The translations under genes and the position numbers were made by a program. Below, piece after piece: positions 1-8,054 of a stretch of DNA of 12,765 nt. The notes under the pieces were generated by a model, which was not told where the DNA came from, did not search any database, and saw only the letters and a program-made list of their open reading frames with translations. Numbering within the stretch: the stretch's first letter is position 1; each line of letters opens with the position of its first letter. This stretch comes from Bacteroidota bacterium. Its GTDB lineage: Bacteria > Spirochaetota > Spirochaetia > JABMQR01. The stretch is from positions 1 to 12,765 of the forward strand of contig JABMQR010000295.1 in NCBI GenBank assembly GCA_013202335.1, given 5' to 3'.

Positions 1-489
1 CACCAGGAAATCGCTTATCCTCTGGCTCTGGAGCCTGGCCTTGGGGTACAGGATGCTCGTATAGTTGCCCTCATGCCAAGGCTGAGCGTACATGTATGCC
101 TTCTTGTCGGTAAGGAGCCTGTAATAGATGAGGGAAAGCAACGTATCCCTCTGGTTGGGCAGGATGTCGTCGAACAGGCTGGAGAAGGGTGTATTGTCCC
201 TCAGGTACCGATCCAGCATGAAGCTGTCCCCGAAATCCAGTATGAGCCGTTCCCTCTTCGCATCCGAGTGCAATATCTCAACCTCCGCCGGAGCATCGAC
301 ATAGCCGCCGTCCAGCGTAAACGAATATACACCCCTTTCCTTGGACTTGAACACTCCCCGGTCCTTGTCGAGAACAATGCCGAGGTTGGCAATATAGATA
401 TTCCTCTTTTTTCCATCCACCCTGAGGGCATCCATGAGCTGAGCGTAGGTCTTGCCCTGCTTTGTCTGGTACCTGATGAATATTGCCAT
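1..489 (-). CDS. IS1634-like transposase, N-terminal part (cut by window edge)
   Basis: The minus strand reads an uninterrupted frame of 163 codons from an ATG at 489 to the window edge. It begins MAIFIRYQTKQGKTYAQLMD and continues with residues such as NIYIANLGIVLDKDRG and QRDTLLSLIYYRLLTDKKAY. This opening (short beta-rich N-terminus, then a region rich in Leu/Tyr/Arg) resembles DDE transposases of the IS1634/IS4-like group that I know from spirochaetes and clostridia. The catalytic DDE residues would lie beyond the edge, so activity cannot be judged. A strong Shine-Dalgarno run (AGGGGGAG) sits 6-7 bases upstream of the start. The G+C content is clearly higher than in the neighbouring chromosomal genes, as expected for a mobile element. 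Family assignment is by recognition of the sequence style and is moderately secure. Confidence 0.75.
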   Translation of the reverse strand, partial: MAIFIRYQTKQGKTYAQLMDALRVDGKKRNIYIANLGIVLDKDRGVFKSKERGVYSFTLDGGYVDAPAEVEILHSDAKRERLILDFGDSFMLDRYLRDNTPFSSLFDDILPNQRDTLLSLIYYRLLTDKKAYMYAQPWHEGNYTSILYPKARLQSQRISDFLV

Positions 490-513
490 ATTTCACTCCC
501 CCTACGTTTTATT

Positions 514-545
514 CTTTGTGGTACCAATACTTTCGTACCACGAAG
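514..545. repeat. Hairpin-forming inverted repeat upstream of transposase
   Basis: CTTTGTGGTAC (514-524) pairs with GTACCACGAAG (535-545) over 11 positions with one G-T wobble, leaving a 10-base loop. It lies 25 bases upstream of the transposase start, where it could be part of the element's terminal or subterminal repeat or a cis-element for transposase expression. There is no T-run, so it is not a typical terminator. Confidence 0.55.
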
Positions 546-753
546 ATACCATAGCAAGGGAGAAATGGCAATAATGCAATGCAATTTCAAGGGAAAAAAC
601 AGAGTTATTTGTGCGGTTTTATAGGAAAAGCGAAAAGCTGGGTTGGAACCTCTGGAATAGGGGAGGAAAATGGCTTGGAAATGAGCTGGAAAGTATGTCC
701 TCCCATCTGATTTGACGGAAGGACATGACTAAGAGTGGTTGTGGTACGAAAGT
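529..753. repeat. 13-bp inverted repeat pair, likely IS-end sequences
   Basis: ACTTTCGTACCAC at 529-541 recurs as its exact reverse complement GTGGTACGAAAGT at 741-753, bracketing about 200 bases. The left copy overlaps the hairpin just upstream of the transposase gene. After the 13-mer the two flanks diverge, with only loose similarity (ATTGGTAC versus GCTTGGGAAC). The pair may be the terminal repeat of the IS plus the remnant of a second copy, or the two ends of a small non-autonomous element. The boundary of the IS cannot be fixed without its far end. Confidence 0.5.
695..726. repeat. Imperfect inverted repeat
   Basis: ATGTCCTCCC (695-704) can pair with GGAAGGACAT (717-726), with one mismatch and a 12-base loop. 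There is no following T-run on the plus strand (GACTAAGAGT), so terminator function is unlikely. It lies directly outside the 741-753 copy of the 13-mer and about 105 bases upstream of the response regulator start. It could be an operator or a remnant of an insertion element. Confidence 0.35.
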
Positions 754-830
754 GCTTGGGAACTATAGCTAATTTTCAGGATATTGCCGAATAGAGCCGT
801 ACACGCTATGATGTCCTCGATGGAGGTAAC

Positions 831-2447
831 ATGTATACATTCCTGATGGCTGATGATGAAGAGATAATTCGAAACGGTTTTACTAAAAAAATTGACTGGG
901 CTGAATTCGGATTTTTATTTTTGCCTCCCTGTGAGAATGGAATCGATACCATTGAATCAGTCATAACCCATCGCCCTGATGTAGTTTTTACCGATATCAA
1001 CATGCCGGGAAAAGATGGATTAGCGGTCTGCGCCTTCATTGCTGACAACTACCCTGAAACAACGGTAGTTATACTCAGCGGTTACGATGAATTTGAATAT
1101 GCACAGAAAGCAGTAACATTTAACGTCTTCGAGTATATCCTAAAACCCATCAATGCTAAAAAACTTCGGCATTTACTTGTACGGTTAAAAGAACACCTTG
1201 ATAAGGAACGCTCTTTTAATGAAAGTATCGACAAGCTGAAAGAACAGGCGGAAAAAAGCAGAGAACTTATCCGGGAGCGTCTGTTAAACAGAATGATTTC
1301 GAGCCCCATTACTCAGGAGGAACTCCTTTCTTATGGTTATGACATTGATGCTGAACTTCCTCCTAATGGTTTTGTACGTACTATTCTCATTGATCCTGAT
1401 GATCCGGATGTGGTAAGAAACAGACCGTCAATTTCATTCTCAGTATTTCTCCTGGCCGTTCAAAACATTTGTCTGAGTTGTGCCCCCAATAAAAACTTCC
1501 TTATATTTCAACGTCCCGGAGGACAGCTTGTGCTCATTCTCTCGGGCAAGACAGAACGATTTATTACTGATTCTACAAAAGAATTTATAATGAACTATCA
1601 GGAAAAATCTTTAGAAATTCCCTATTCCACAAATACACTGGGAATTAGTACTATCAAACAGGGGATTGAAGAAATTTTTCAGGCTTTTAGAGAATCTGAG
1701 CTTGCTGTTGATTACAGATTTATTCAGGGTAAAAATACTGCTATTTACTATGAATATGCGACTAAAGCTGCCGGCAGTCCTCTGCCGCAAATCAATGATG
1801 ACTTTCGACAGATAATCCTATCCATCAAAACTGCTGCTGTTACCGATATTGGGAAACAAATCACTCAATTTTTCAGCCACCTAATGGAAAGCGGCATTTC
1901 AGTATATAGAGCGGAACTGGAAATTCAAAAATATTTTATTACGATTGTTAATGCCCTTGAAGAACTGGATATCTCATGTACAGACCTTGGCATTAACTCT
2001 CAAACAGATCCAATCCTGAAGCTGAATGGAATGAAAACGTTAAAAGAGTCTGAGAACTGGATAAGGGAGTTTTGCCTCATTGCTTCCGAAAAATTAAAAC
2101 AGAAACGTCAGGATTTTTCAGAAAAAACTGTGTATGCCGCAATTGATTTCATTCATAAACAATATTCACGGCAGGATCTGTCTACTGATGTTCTCAGCAA
2201 TCAACTCGCTATCAGCCCCGGATATCTCAGCAGGATATTCAAGAAACATACAAATATGACCGTTTTAGAATATCTTATGGATTTGCGTGTTGAAAAGGCA
2301 AAGGGATTGGCAAATTCAACAGATTTAAAAAATTATGAAATTGCAGAAAATGTCGGTTACACTGATCCTGGATATTTCAGTACTATATTTCGAAAAATAA
2401 CAGGAATAACCCTATCAGAATATCGACAATCTTTGGGAGAACATTAG
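831..2447 (+). CDS. YesN-type response regulator, receiver plus AraC-family DNA-binding domain
   Basis: This 538-residue protein is the DNA-binding output of a two-component system. The N-terminal receiver (about residues 1-125) shows the acidic pair D8-D9, phospho-acceptor D55 in VVFTDINMPG, the switch serine S83 in ILSGYDEFEYAQ and K105 in YILKP. A long linker of about 300 residues with no motif I recognise follows. The C-terminus (about 432-537) is a double helix-turn-helix of the AraC type, with one helix pair in DVLSNQLAISPGYLSRIFKK and the second in YEIAENVGYTDPGYFSTIFR. Length and order match the YesN family, which usually regulates carbohydrate-uptake genes. The start is supported by GGAGG four bases upstream. 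The kinase gene begins three bases after the stop, so the two are almost certainly co-translated. Targets are unknown from this window. Confidence 0.93.
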   Translation: MYTFLMADDEEIIRNGFTKKIDWAEFGFLFLPPCENGIDTIESVITHRPDVVFTDINMPGKDGLAVCAFIADNYPETTVVILSGYDEFEYAQKAVTFNVFEYILKPINAKKLRHLLVRLKEHLDKERSFNESIDKLKEQAEKSRELIRERLLNRMISSPITQEELLSYGYDIDAELPPNGFVRTILIDPDDPDVVRNRPSISFSVFLLAVQNICLSCAPNKNFLIFQRPGGQLVLILSGKTERFITDSTKEFIMNYQEKSLEIPYSTNTLGISTIKQGIEEIFQAFRESELAVDYRFIQGKNTAIYYEYATKAAGSPLPQINDDFRQIILSIKTAAVTDIGKQITQFFSHLMESGISVYRAELEIQKYFITIVNALEELDISCTDLGINSQTDPILKLNGMKTLKESENWIREFCLIASEKLKQKRQDFSEKTVYAAIDFIHKQYSRQDLSTDVLSNQLAISPGYLSRIFKKHTNMTVLEYLMDLRVEKAKGLANSTDLKNYEIAENVGYTDPGYFSTIFRKITGITLSEYRQSLGEH

Positions 2448-2450
2448 TTA

Positions 2451-4217
2451 ATGAGGCGATTCAGGAGTATTCAGAACAGTATGATTCTCACCTTTACAGT
2501 CCTCCTCCTGACCACCATAATTCTTTTGGGGACATTGTCATTCTATCTTTTCAGCCGGGTTATTAAGGAAAATGCTGAGATATCAACTACTCAGCTGGTT
2601 ACCCAGTTAAATAATGTCATTGATACCTATATTGCATATATGATTGATATCGCTAATGTAGCAGCAGATAACGAGGGTATTCAGGATCTGTTAAACACCC
2701 CTGAAAATGCAAAAAATCAGTCCAACTATACTGTGCTTAAGGACAATATTAGTTTATTTTTTAATTCGCTGCTCACCATCAGAAATGATATAAGTTCAAT
2801 TGCCCTGCTCCTTGATAATGGAGAAGCAGTAACCGATTCACCTGACAAGATTATTAATCCTGCAATCGATGTAACCCAACCCGGGTGGTTTAGCCATGTA
2901 TCGCCCAATCCCGATGAAATCTATCTCTCCCCCGGGCATGTGCAGAACTTAATAAAAGATGAATATCCCTGGGTTATTACCCTTAGCAGAAGTGTTATTA
3001 ATAAGAACACAGGAGACTATGCCGGGACTCTCATGGTTGACCTGAATTATGAGCTTATTGAGGAAATATGTGAGGAAGTTGAATTAGGAAGTCAGGGATA
3101 TGTCTTTGTAATCAATGAGACTGGTGAAATTGTGTATCATCCTCGTCAGCAACTTATCTACAGTGACCTAAAAACAGAATTAATTGATTCGGTTCTTACT
3201 CTGAAAAATGGTAATATATTTTTAACTCTTGATAGTGAAGATGTCCTCTATACCGTCCATACATCGAGTAATACCGGATGGACTCTGGTTGGAGTCTCTT
3301 ATATTGATGAGATGAACTCATATAAAAATCAGTTAAGAACAATTTACATCCTGCTGGGAATTCTGGGTTTTTCCCTGCTGATACTCTTATCAATCTTACT
3401 ATCCAGCAGAATTTCGCGCCCAATTGAGAAACTCCGTGAATCTATGAAGGAAGTTGAGCGTGGGAATTTTGATATTGAGATAGCTGTTGATTCGACAAAT
3501 GAGATTCAGGAACTTGCACAGGACTGCAAAATTGCAATTAAAAAGATCAAGGAACTCATGGATCAAAATGAACATGATCAGGATATAAAACGGAAAAATG
3601 AGTTAAAAGCCCTACAAGCCCAGATTAATCCGCACTTTTTATATAACACCCTGGATTCAATAATCTGGATGGCTGAATGTGGACAGAATGAAGAAGTTGT
3701 TGATATGACTACAGCTTTGGCTGAGTTTTTCCGGCTTGGTATAACAAAAGGTTCAGAAATTGTGAGTGTCCGCAGTATGATTGATCATATCCGAAATTAC
3801 CTTACTATTCAAAAAATGCGTTATAAGAATAAGCTCGATTACCGGCTTGAGGTTGATCCTGATATCTATTCATACAGAACTCTTAAACTTCTGATCCAAC
3901 CGATAGTGGAGAATTCAATTTATCATGGTCTTAAAGAGAAAAAATCCGGCGGGTGGATACAAATAAAAGGACGAAAAGATGGGGATCTCCTGATATTTGA
4001 GATAGAGGATAATGGAGTCGGCATCAGTGAAGAGTCTTTTGAGGATTTGTTAGAAAACAGATCTGAATCTAAAACCGGCAGCGGGGTTGGATTAAGGAAT
4101 GTACAGGAGCGTATTAAACTCTTTTTTGGAGATGAATTTGGACTTACCTACAAAAGTATTCCCGGTAAAGGAACTATTTTCACTTTGATCTTACCCGCTC
4201 TTGAGCAGGAGCCTTAA
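2451..4217 (+). CDS. YesM/LytS-type membrane sensor histidine kinase
   Basis: This 588-residue inner-membrane kinase probably phosphorylates the regulator encoded just upstream. Transmembrane segment 1 lies at about residues 11-34. A periplasmic sensor region of about 260 residues (35-295) follows, with a Cache-like signature (QGYVFVINETGEIVYHP at 215-231). Segment 2 is at about 298-318, then a HAMP linker (about 319-372). The His_kinase (PF06580-type) motif ALQAQINPHFLYNTLDS places the phospho-acceptor at H395. The ATPase domain shows the N box (QPIVEN, N488), the G1 box (EDNGVG, D520) and the G2 box (TGSGVGL, 542-548). All catalytic motifs are present. GGGAGA at the end of the upstream gene serves as Shine-Dalgarno sequence. 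Following genes encode sugar-type binding proteins, so the signal may be a sugar relayed by them, or sensed directly through the Cache region. Confidence 0.93.
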   Translation: MRRFRSIQNSMILTFTVLLLTTIILLGTLSFYLFSRVIKENAEISTTQLVTQLNNVIDTYIAYMIDIANVAADNEGIQDLLNTPENAKNQSNYTVLKDNISLFFNSLLTIRNDISSIALLLDNGEAVTDSPDKIINPAIDVTQPGWFSHVSPNPDEIYLSPGHVQNLIKDEYPWVITLSRSVINKNTGDYAGTLMVDLNYELIEEICEEVELGSQGYVFVINETGEIVYHPRQQLIYSDLKTELIDSVLTLKNGNIFLTLDSEDVLYTVHTSSNTGWTLVGVSYIDEMNSYKNQLRTIYILLGILGFSLLILLSILLSSRISRPIEKLRESMKEVERGNFDIEIAVDSTNEIQELAQDCKIAIKKIKELMDQNEHDQDIKRKNELKALQAQINPHFLYNTLDSIIWMAECGQNEEVVDMTTALAEFFRLGITKGSEIVSVRSMIDHIRNYLTIQKMRYKNKLDYRLEVDPDIYSYRTLKLLIQPIVENSIYHGLKEKKSGGWIQIKGRKDGDLLIFEIEDNGVGISEESFEDLLENRSESKTGSGVGLRNVQERIKLFFGDEFGLTYKSIPGKGTIFTLILPALEQEP

Positions 4218-4222
4218 AAACT

Positions 4223-5215
4223 ATGAGAAAACAAATAATAATAATCCTATTGGTTACAGCAGCAGCCTCCGTGATCTTTCTTATATTCTTTTCTGACTAC
4301 AATCCGAATCGTTCACGCACATCCAGCTCTGAAAATATGACTATCGAGGTAATTGTCAAATCTTCAGACTTTGAAGGATTCCCATTCTGGAATGTTGTCA
4401 GGCAGGGTGTGGAGACAGCCTCAACAGATTTTCAAATCAAATCCACTGTTCAGGGTCCTTTTACAGAGACTCAGATTGATCTTCAGATTGAAATGATTCA
4501 GGAAGCAGTAAAAAGAAAACCAAATGCTATTGTTCTTGCTGCGGCTGATTATAAACGATTAATTCCAGTTGCTGACGAGGTCTGGAATGCCGGTATACCG
4601 CTTATTACCATTGACTCCTTTATAGACAGTGACAAACCTTTAACCAGGATTGGGACTGATAACTATTCAGCAGGTGTACAGGCTGGAGAAGCACTGCTAA
4701 AACTAATTGGTACTGGAAAAAAACTGGCAATAATCAGCTATGTTAAAGAGACTTCATCACAGATAAACCGGGAAAGTGGTGTTAGAGAAAAGCTTGCCAA
4801 TGATGGGAATATAGTGGGTACCTGGTATAGCGGCGGGAATATTGCTATTTCTGAGCAGCAAGTACTCCAGATTCTTGAAGATTTTCCAGAAATTGACGGT
4901 TTGATAGCATTGAACGAACAATCTACTGTTGGAGCTGCACGGGCTATAGAAAAATTCAGCAGGGATAGAAAGATTTATCTTGTTGGTTTTGATAACTCAC
5001 CGGCAATAATTCAATATTTAGAGCAGGATATTATTCAGACAATAATTGTTCAGAAACCATTTAATATGGGGTACCTCGGGATTAAATATGCAATTGACGC
5101 TATTCAGGGGAAAAAGATTCCTGCGGTTATAGATACTGAGGCAGCAGTTATTACCAGAGAAAATATGTACACCTCGGAGAACCAAAAGCTTCTTTTCCCG
5201 GTAAACAGAAATTGA
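4223..5215 (+). CDS. Membrane-anchored periplasmic sugar-binding protein, Peripla_BP_4 type (paralog 1)
   Basis: A 330-residue type I periplasmic binding protein of the ribose/galactose class. Residues 4-23 form a strongly hydrophobic segment after MRKQ; there is no lipobox cysteine, so the protein is likely an uncleaved membrane-tethered or Sec-secreted form. The binding fold spans about residues 40-310. Aligned from memory with E. coli RbsB, the expected ligand contacts are present: F55/W56, D131 (LITIDSF), R183 (NRESGVRE), N231 (IALNE), D257 (GFDNS) and Q277 (IVQKP). A pentose or hexose ligand is therefore plausible. AGGAG lies 11 bases before the start, inside the kinase gene. The next gene is a close paralog. 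No ABC permease or import ATPase follows, so a role in signalling to the adjacent kinase is more likely than a role in transport. The ligand is not determinable by eye. Confidence 0.88.
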   Translation: MRKQIIIILLVTAAASVIFLIFFSDYNPNRSRTSSSENMTIEVIVKSSDFEGFPFWNVVRQGVETASTDFQIKSTVQGPFTETQIDLQIEMIQEAVKRKPNAIVLAAADYKRLIPVADEVWNAGIPLITIDSFIDSDKPLTRIGTDNYSAGVQAGEALLKLIGTGKKLAIISYVKETSSQINRESGVREKLANDGNIVGTWYSGGNIAISEQQVLQILEDFPEIDGLIALNEQSTVGAARAIEKFSRDRKIYLVGFDNSPAIIQYLEQDIIQTIIVQKPFNMGYLGIKYAIDAIQGKKIPAVIDTEAAVITRENMYTSENQKLLFPVNRN

Positions 5216-5232
5216 TTGGAGATTGAACGTAT

Positions 5233-6225
5233 ATGAAAATGCAGAGGCAAATTATTTCAGTACTTGCTGTAATTACCGTTTTCGCTACAGTGGTTTTAAT
5301 CTCTTTTATAAATCAGGAACCTGCACGCAGGATTGAGGTTGAGAATGTTAAAATCGAAGTTATCCTTAAATCAACCGATTACAGCAGTATCCCGTTTTGG
5401 GATGTGGTTCGCCAGGGCCTTGAAACCGCTGCCGAGGATTTTCAGGCACAAATCTTCATTTCCGGACCTAATGCAGAAACGGAAATTGACCTCCAGATAC
5501 AATTAGTGTATGAAGCATTGGCCAGAGAACCAGATGCTATTATCCTTGCCGCTGCCGATTACAAACGCCTGATTTCCACTGCTGAAGATATTATCTCAAG
5601 TGGAATTCCCCTCATAACAATTGATTCATTTATTGATAGTGATGCTCCTGTCAGTCGTATAGGTACCGACAATTATTCTGCCGGCTTAAAAGCCGGACAT
5701 ATCATGAAGGATTATATTTCAGAAGGATCTCAAATAGCAATTATCAGCTATGTCAAAGAGAGCTCAACAGCTATTGATCGGGAAAAGGGTGTACGGGAGA
5801 GTCTTGATGATTATGTTGACATTGTTGGAACCTGGTACTCAGGGGGGAATATACAGGTAGCATCTCAGCATGTATTGACTGTTTTGGAAGAAAACCCTGA
5901 TTTACAGGCTATTATTGCTCTAAACGAACCATCAACTGTGGGAAGTGCCAGAGCTCTTGAATCATCCGGCAGAGAAAGCGAAATTGTTCTCATCGGTTTT
6001 GACAATTCATCGCCAATTATTCAATATCTGGAACAGGAAGTTATTCAGGCTATTGTTGTACAAAAACCCTTCAATATGGGATATCTTGGAGTAACCTATG
6101 CTGTTGATGCAGTGAACGGGAAAAAAATCCCTGAAGTTATAGACACCGGTTCAGAAATTATCACAAAAGACACGATGTATACATCGGAAAACCAAAAACT
6201 GCTATTCCCTGTGAACAGGGAATAG
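5233..6225 (+). CDS. Membrane-anchored periplasmic sugar-binding protein, Peripla_BP_4 type (paralog 2)
   Basis: A second 330-residue binding protein that aligns with the preceding one without gaps, at about 62% identity over residues 39-330 by hand count. It has the same architecture: a hydrophobic N-terminal segment (about 7-26), no lipobox, and the same putative ligand residues (F55/W56, D131, R183, N231, D257, Q277). Differences cluster in the N-terminal anchor, near the pocket (DYSSIPFW versus DFEGFPFW), and in surface helices, so ligand specificity may be shared or only slightly shifted. GGAGA at 5218-5222 is the likely Shine-Dalgarno sequence, ten bases from the ATG; a second ATG two codons in (5239) is possible. 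It is the last gene of the operon. Its final codons lie inside a terminator hairpin. The tandem arrangement indicates gene duplication. Confidence 0.88.
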   Translation: MKMQRQIISVLAVITVFATVVLISFINQEPARRIEVENVKIEVILKSTDYSSIPFWDVVRQGLETAAEDFQAQIFISGPNAETEIDLQIQLVYEALAREPDAIILAAADYKRLISTAEDIISSGIPLITIDSFIDSDAPVSRIGTDNYSAGLKAGHIMKDYISEGSQIAIISYVKESSTAIDREKGVRESLDDYVDIVGTWYSGGNIQVASQHVLTVLEENPDLQAIIALNEPSTVGSARALESSGRESEIVLIGFDNSSPIIQYLEQEVIQAIVVQKPFNMGYLGVTYAVDAVNGKKIPEVIDTGSEIITKDTMYTSENQKLLFPVNRE

Positions 6226-6232
6226 CAGTTTT
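6195..6232. terminator. Bidirectional rho-independent terminator overlapping a CDS end
   Basis: AAAACTGCTATTCCCTG (6195-6211) and CAGGGAATAGCAGTTTT (6216-6232) form a perfect 17-bp inverted repeat around a TGAA loop. T-runs follow on both strands (TTTT on plus, TTTTT on minus), so it can end both the plus-strand sensing operon and the minus-strand exporter operon whose last stop is at 6258. The plus-strand stop codon (TAG, 6223-6225) lies within the 3' arm. Confidence 0.9.
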
Positions 6233-6257
6233 AACCATGAGAATCTTTCCATCCTAA

Positions 6258-8054
6258 TTACATCTTAAGTATATCTTCCTCAAGTTCTTCTCTAAATTGC
6301 CGGGTATATAAATTGCAGTAATGACCATCTTTTTCCATCAGCTCTGAATGGGTTCCTGATTCAAGTACCTTTCCCTCATCCAGAACAAGAATTCTGTCTG
6401 CATTTCTAATAGTCGATAATCGGTGTGCTATGATAAAACTGGTACGGTTCTTAAGTACTGTTTCAATAGCATGTTGAATAAGTATTTCTTTTTCTGTATC
6501 GACTGATGAGGTTGCTTCATCCAGCACAAAAATCGAAGGCTGAGCCAGTAAAGCTCGCGCAAAAGAGATCAACTGCTTTTCACCGGTCGAAAGCATAGCA
6601 CCCCCTTCCCCTACTTCTGTATCATAACCAGCCTCAAACTTCCCGACAAACAGGTGTGCATTGACCATCTCAGCAGCTGTTTCCACCTCTGCATCAGTAG
6701 CATCCAGCCGCCCGTAACGTATATTTTCTCTGATACTGCCGCTGAAAAGATGGGGAGCCTGAAGCACATATCCTAACTGAGATTGAAGAGATTCCATGCT
6801 GTATTCACGATAATCTTTTCCATCTATCCTGATTAAACCGGATACCGGTTCATAGAATCTGCATATAAGATTAACTATCGTACTTTTTCCGGATCCTGTT
6901 TCACCTACTAAAGCAATAGTCTTACCTGCTTCAACCTTGAGAGAAAAATCTTTCAGTACTCCCTCGTTCTCAACATACTGGAATGATACATTGTCAAACT
7001 CTACATCTCCTTTTAAAGGAATATGCAAAGTTCCTGTATCATGAATATCAGGATTTGTATCTATCAATGAGATAATACGTTCAGCAGATGCCTGGGCATA
7101 CTGGAACTGGGCAATCACACGGGAGACTTCAATGACCGGATCAAAAAACCGGGTAGTACAAAGAATAAAAAAGACCAGTTCACCATACGTTATTCCCGCT
7201 GCAGTCATAGTTGCCCCGCCTCGCCAGAGAGCCAGAGCAGTACCGATACTTCCCATAATAAGGACAAATGGGAGGTATATTGAGGAGATTCTGGCTGCTT
7301 TTATTGATACAGTGCTCATTTTACCGGTAAGCTGACTAAATTCACGGAAATTTTCACTCTCCCTTACCAGTGTCTTTGTTGTCTTTGCTCCACGAATTCC
7401 CTCATTAAATCCTCCGGTAACCCGTGAGTTTATATTTCTCACAATTCTAAAACGTTTTAATATTTCTCGTTGGAAAAGATAACTTATTCCCACAAGAATT
7501 GGAACAATCCCAAATGCTACAAGAGCAAGCTGCCAATTTACCACAAACATTAAAACAGCAAGGAGAATCATGAGAGTAACTCCCCATGATATATCAACCA
7601 TGCCCCAGGTGAGAATCTCCCCAAGTTTTCTAATATCAGAGGTCATCCGGGCCATTAACCACCCAACAGGAGTTTTGTCAAAATAACTGAATGTCAGTTT
7701 TTGAATCTTTCCAAAAGCATGTTTTCCAATTTCATACCGCATCCGGGATTCAATGACACCGGCCAATTCTATGAATTTCCATATAAAAATTGCCTGCAAA
7801 GTAAATATAACCACCAGAACAATGGAATAACCTGGCAAAAGTTTCAAATTGTTCGGTATGATAATATTATCAATAATCCAGCCGGTTAAATACGGCATAA
7901 CTGCATCAACCACAGCTAAGAGCATAAGTAGAGAGATCAATAAATATATTTTTTTCTTTATACCTGCAGCATAGCCAAAAATGCTTTTCCACATTTTCCA
8001 CTCAATTTTTTTTCCGGTAAAATCTTCTTCCTGATGCTTTACATTTTCGTTCAT
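6258..8054 (-). CDS. Heterodimeric ABC exporter subunit with catalytic glutamate
   Basis: A 598-residue half-transporter with a six-helix exporter membrane domain (about residues 35-325) fused to an ATPase domain (about 350-585). Motifs: Walker A GETGSGKST (384-392), Q-loop Q432, Walker B IFVLDEATSSVD with catalytic E513, and H-loop H544. Its signature motif is non-canonical, LSTGE (488-492) in place of LSGGQ. The upstream partner has the reverse pattern, so the pair should form one competent and one degenerate ATP site, as in TM287/288 and BmrCD. Family members export drugs, lipids or peptides; the substrate here is unknown. The start codon overlaps the partner's stop codon by four bases (ATGA), indicating translational coupling. 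The gene ends 25 bases from the shared terminator. Confidence 0.93.
   Translation of the reverse strand: MNENVKHQEEDFTGKKIEWKMWKSIFGYAAGIKKKIYLLISLLMLLAVVDAVMPYLTGWIIDNIIIPNNLKLLPGYSIVLVVIFTLQAIFIWKFIELAGVIESRMRYEIGKHAFGKIQKLTFSYFDKTPVGWLMARMTSDIRKLGEILTWGMVDISWGVTLMILLAVLMFVVNWQLALVAFGIVPILVGISYLFQREILKRFRIVRNINSRVTGGFNEGIRGAKTTKTLVRESENFREFSQLTGKMSTVSIKAARISSIYLPFVLIMGSIGTALALWRGGATMTAAGITYGELVFFILCTTRFFDPVIEVSRVIAQFQYAQASAERIISLIDTNPDIHDTGTLHIPLKGDVEFDNVSFQYVENEGVLKDFSLKVEAGKTIALVGETGSGKSTIVNLICRFYEPVSGLIRIDGKDYREYSMESLQSQLGYVLQAPHLFSGSIRENIRYGRLDATDAEVETAAEMVNAHLFVGKFEAGYDTEVGEGGAMLSTGEKQLISFARALLAQPSIFVLDEATSSVDTEKEILIQHAIETVLKNRTSFIIAHRLSTIRNADRILVLDEGKVLESGTHSELMEKDGHYCNLYTRQFREELEEDILKM

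Larger units (their letters stand above)
490..830. other. Intergenic region between IS element and sensing operon
   Basis: These 341 bases carry no credible gene. They hold the transposase Shine-Dalgarno sequence, three inverted-repeat structures (listed separately) and the Shine-Dalgarno sequence of the response regulator (GGAGG at 822-826, four bases before the ATG). I see no convincing sigma70 promoter for the plus-strand operon. The best candidate, TTGGGA at 756-761 with GGATAT at 779-784, is weak. The IS insertion may have altered the native promoter region, or the operon may use another sigma factor. Confidence 0.6.

Noticed and set aside
201..590. Minus-strand ORF of 129 codons overlapping the transposase
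   Set aside because: It is in a different frame from the transposase, rich in Arg, Ser and Trp in a pattern typical of out-of-frame GC-rich coding sequence, and lacks a ribosome site. The frame starting at 489 is the convincing one.
73..624. Long plus-strand ORF of 183 codons
   Set aside because: It is antisense to the transposase frame on the minus strand, has no Shine-Dalgarno sequence, and its protein resembles nothing; the complementary frame reads as a recognisable transposase up to the window edge.
695..726. Hairpin as an intrinsic terminator
   Set aside because: One stem mismatch, a 12-base loop and no following T-run on the plus strand.
717..790. Possible promoter elements for the sensing operon (TTGACG near 712, TATAGC near 764)
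   Set aside because: Spacing and partner boxes do not fit: TTGACG has no -10 at 16-18 bases, and TATAGC has only a poor -35 at 19 bases.
4223..6225. Binding proteins as ordinary components of an ABC sugar importer in this operon
   Set aside because: No permease or import-type ATPase gene is adjacent; the next genes are exporter-type half-transporters on the opposite strand beyond a terminator.
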